A DNA stretch of 7,261 bases, taken from contig PMYY01000127.1 of NCBI GenBank assembly GCA_003170655.1, positions 1 through 7,261 of the forward strand, given 5' to 3'. Below the pieces are notes generated by a model. The model searched no databases, had not been told where the DNA came from, and saw nothing but the letters and a program-made list of their open reading frames with translations. Source of the stretch: Nitrospiraceae bacterium. Lineage in GTDB: Bacteria; Nitrospirota; Thermodesulfovibrionia; Thermodesulfovibrionales; Dissulfurispiraceae. Positions 6,647 through 7,261 of the stretch are shown here, piece by piece. The position numbers and the translations under genes were made by a program. Positions within the stretch are counted from its first letter, which is position 1. Each line of letters starts with the position of its first letter.

Positions 6647-7036
6647 CTATCTGGTACAGGGTTCGGTTGCCACGACAAGACACGATATGTTTTTCTCTTT
6701 AGCGATATCGCCCGCCTTGAGTTCTCCCTCGATGACCTCGGCTTCCAGATATAGCTCGCCCACAAATTTCACAAACCTGACTCTCCCGACTTCTTCCATT
6801 TTGCATAGAGGATTAATTCGATATACGACAAAGACGTCGCCGCTATGGAGAGTGTTGACGATATCTTGTGTTCCGCTATGGAACAGGTAGACTAAGCCTC
6901 CTTTGACAACCTCCGACCTGCCGTCAGGGATAAGACGGAAAGAAGGCGTGTAGGAAGCCGCAGCCCCCGTCGAGGGAATGATCATTATTAATAAGATGAA
7001 TATCACAGCGTAGAGTTTCAATAAATTTAATCTCAT
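6647..7036 (-). CDS. Small predicted exported protein of unknown function, encoded between kdpC and kdpD
   Basis: I do not recognise this 129-residue protein. It begins with a clear Sec-type signal: MRLNLLK (positive start), a hydrophobic core (about 8-20) and a PSTGAAAS region where signal peptidase I could cut near Ala25-Ala27. No lipobox cysteine is present, so a periplasmic or secreted protein is predicted. The mature part (about 100 aa) is rich in beta-prone residues, with the pattern GDVFVVYR (67-74), EEVGRVRFVKFVGELY (81-96), AEV (99-101) and GELKAGDIA (104-112). That layout resembles small SH3-like barrels such as the C-terminal domain of FlgT; this is a resemblance of pattern only. 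Cysteines 78, 119 and 127 could form a disulfide. A very strong Shine-Dalgarno precedes the ATG. Spacing of 24 nt from the kdpC stop, and 24 nt to the TTG (51 nt to the ATG) of kdpD, puts it in the kdp operon. A link to K+ or osmotic response is inferred from position alone. Confidence 0.8.
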   Translation of the reverse strand: MRLNLLKLYAVIFILLIMIIPSTGAAASYTPSFRLIPDGRSEVVKGGLVYLFHSGTQDIVNTLHSGDVFVVYRINPLCKMEEVGRVRFVKFVGELYLEAEVIEGELKAGDIAKEKNISCLVVATEPCTR

Positions 7037-7040
7037 TACT

Positions 7041-7050
7041 TCCCCCCTCC
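7041..7050 (-). promoter_or_regulatory. Strong Shine-Dalgarno for the small exported protein
   Basis: On the - strand the 24-nt kdpC-to-small-gene gap contains GGAGGGGGGA, with GGAGG ending nine bases before the ATG at 7034-7036. It is the best ribosome binding site in the window. It supports the start and argues that the small gene is really translated, in contrast to kdpD and kdpE, which have poor sites. Confidence 0.75.
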
Positions 7051-7060
7051 ATAACTCTTC

Positions 7061-7261
7061 TTATTTAAGATCATCCAGCGCCAGGTTCAGCTTGAGTACA
7101 TTGACCCTCGGCTCGCCGAGAATTCCCAATTGGCGGCCTTCGGTATATTTTGCTACGAGTGCCTGAACCTTTGATTCATCCAACCCGCGCTCCTTCGCGA
7201 TACGCTTTGCCTGGTATTCGGCAGCAGCAGGGCTGATATGAGGGTCTAGGCCGCTTCCAGA
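7061..7261 (-). CDS. kdpC: KdpC, potassium-transporting ATPase subunit C (3' end only)
   Basis: The last 66 codons of kdpC, cut by the right window edge and ending at TAA (7061-7063). The frame begins SGSGLDPHISPAAA and continues through YQAKRIAKERGL and LVAKYTEGRQLGILGEP to RVNVLKLNLALDDLK. These are the hallmark conserved segments of the KdpC C-terminal domain. KdpC is a single-span, mostly periplasmic subunit of the KdpFABC P-type ATPase, the high-affinity ATP-driven K+ importer, where it stabilises the complex and supports high-affinity pumping. The N-terminal membrane helix and first two thirds (typical length about 190 aa) lie outside the window, with kdpB and kdpA expected further to the right. 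The visible part is intact and in frame, so I see no sign of decay. Confidence 0.95.
   Translation of the reverse strand, partial: SGSGLDPHISPAAAEYQAKRIAKERGLDESKVQALVAKYTEGRQLGILGEPRVNVLKLNLALDDLK

Noticed and set aside
1..7261. Novel defence, mobile or multi-gene system
   Set aside because: Every long gene belongs to a known housekeeping or K+-uptake family; no repeats array, integrase, transposase or toxin-antitoxin pair was visible. The only unassigned gene is the small exported protein in the kdp operon.

Overview
The window is an ordinary stretch of bacterial chromosome. It holds a convergent pair of transcription units: a + strand half with a peptidoglycan synthase and a DNA-repair glycosylase, and a - strand half with the distal part of a potassium-uptake (kdp) operon. 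No phage, transposon, CRISPR array, tRNA or rRNA was seen. The bifunctional penicillin-binding protein and the small Sec-exported protein suggest a Gram-negative-type cell. Protein style (a COG2231-type HhH-GPD glycosylase and a long KdpD with N-terminal, Usp, four-helix, GAF and kinase parts) would suit Desulfobacterota or Nitrospirota. That is an impression; no marker here fixes the taxon.

Left edge (1-268): the - strand carries what looks like the decayed C-terminal end of a PhnB-like VOC (glyoxalase-fold) protein. It is followed by an inverted repeat and a consensus extended -10 promoter lying directly against the start codon of the next gene. Region 269-2880 (+): a compact class A penicillin-binding protein (GT51 glycosyltransferase plus transpeptidase, 597 aa), a 137-bp gap, and then an endonuclease III-superfamily DNA glycosylase. 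In the glycosylase the lyase lysine is replaced by glutamate and only part of an iron-sulfur cysteine motif is present. An imperfect hairpin follows its stop codon. The gap 2881-3176 separates the convergent units and has no convincing gene.

Region 3177-7261 (-), in transcription order: the 3' end of kdpC, a 129-aa predicted secreted protein of unknown function, kdpD and kdpE. KdpC is a subunit of the KdpFABC high-affinity K+ pump. KdpD is the membrane histidine kinase, and KdpE is the response regulator that activates kdp transcription in characterised systems. The short gaps (24 nt on either side of the small gene when the upstream TTG of kdpD is counted) and the ATGA overlap of kdpD and kdpE suggest one transcript. 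kdpA, kdpB and the operon promoter would lie to the right of the window.

The items most worth a second look are the unidentified exported protein inside the kdp operon, the apparently leaderless penicillin-binding protein gene, the altered catalytic and Fe-S residues of the glycosylase, and the unannotated VOC remnant. I found no clear new multi-gene system.
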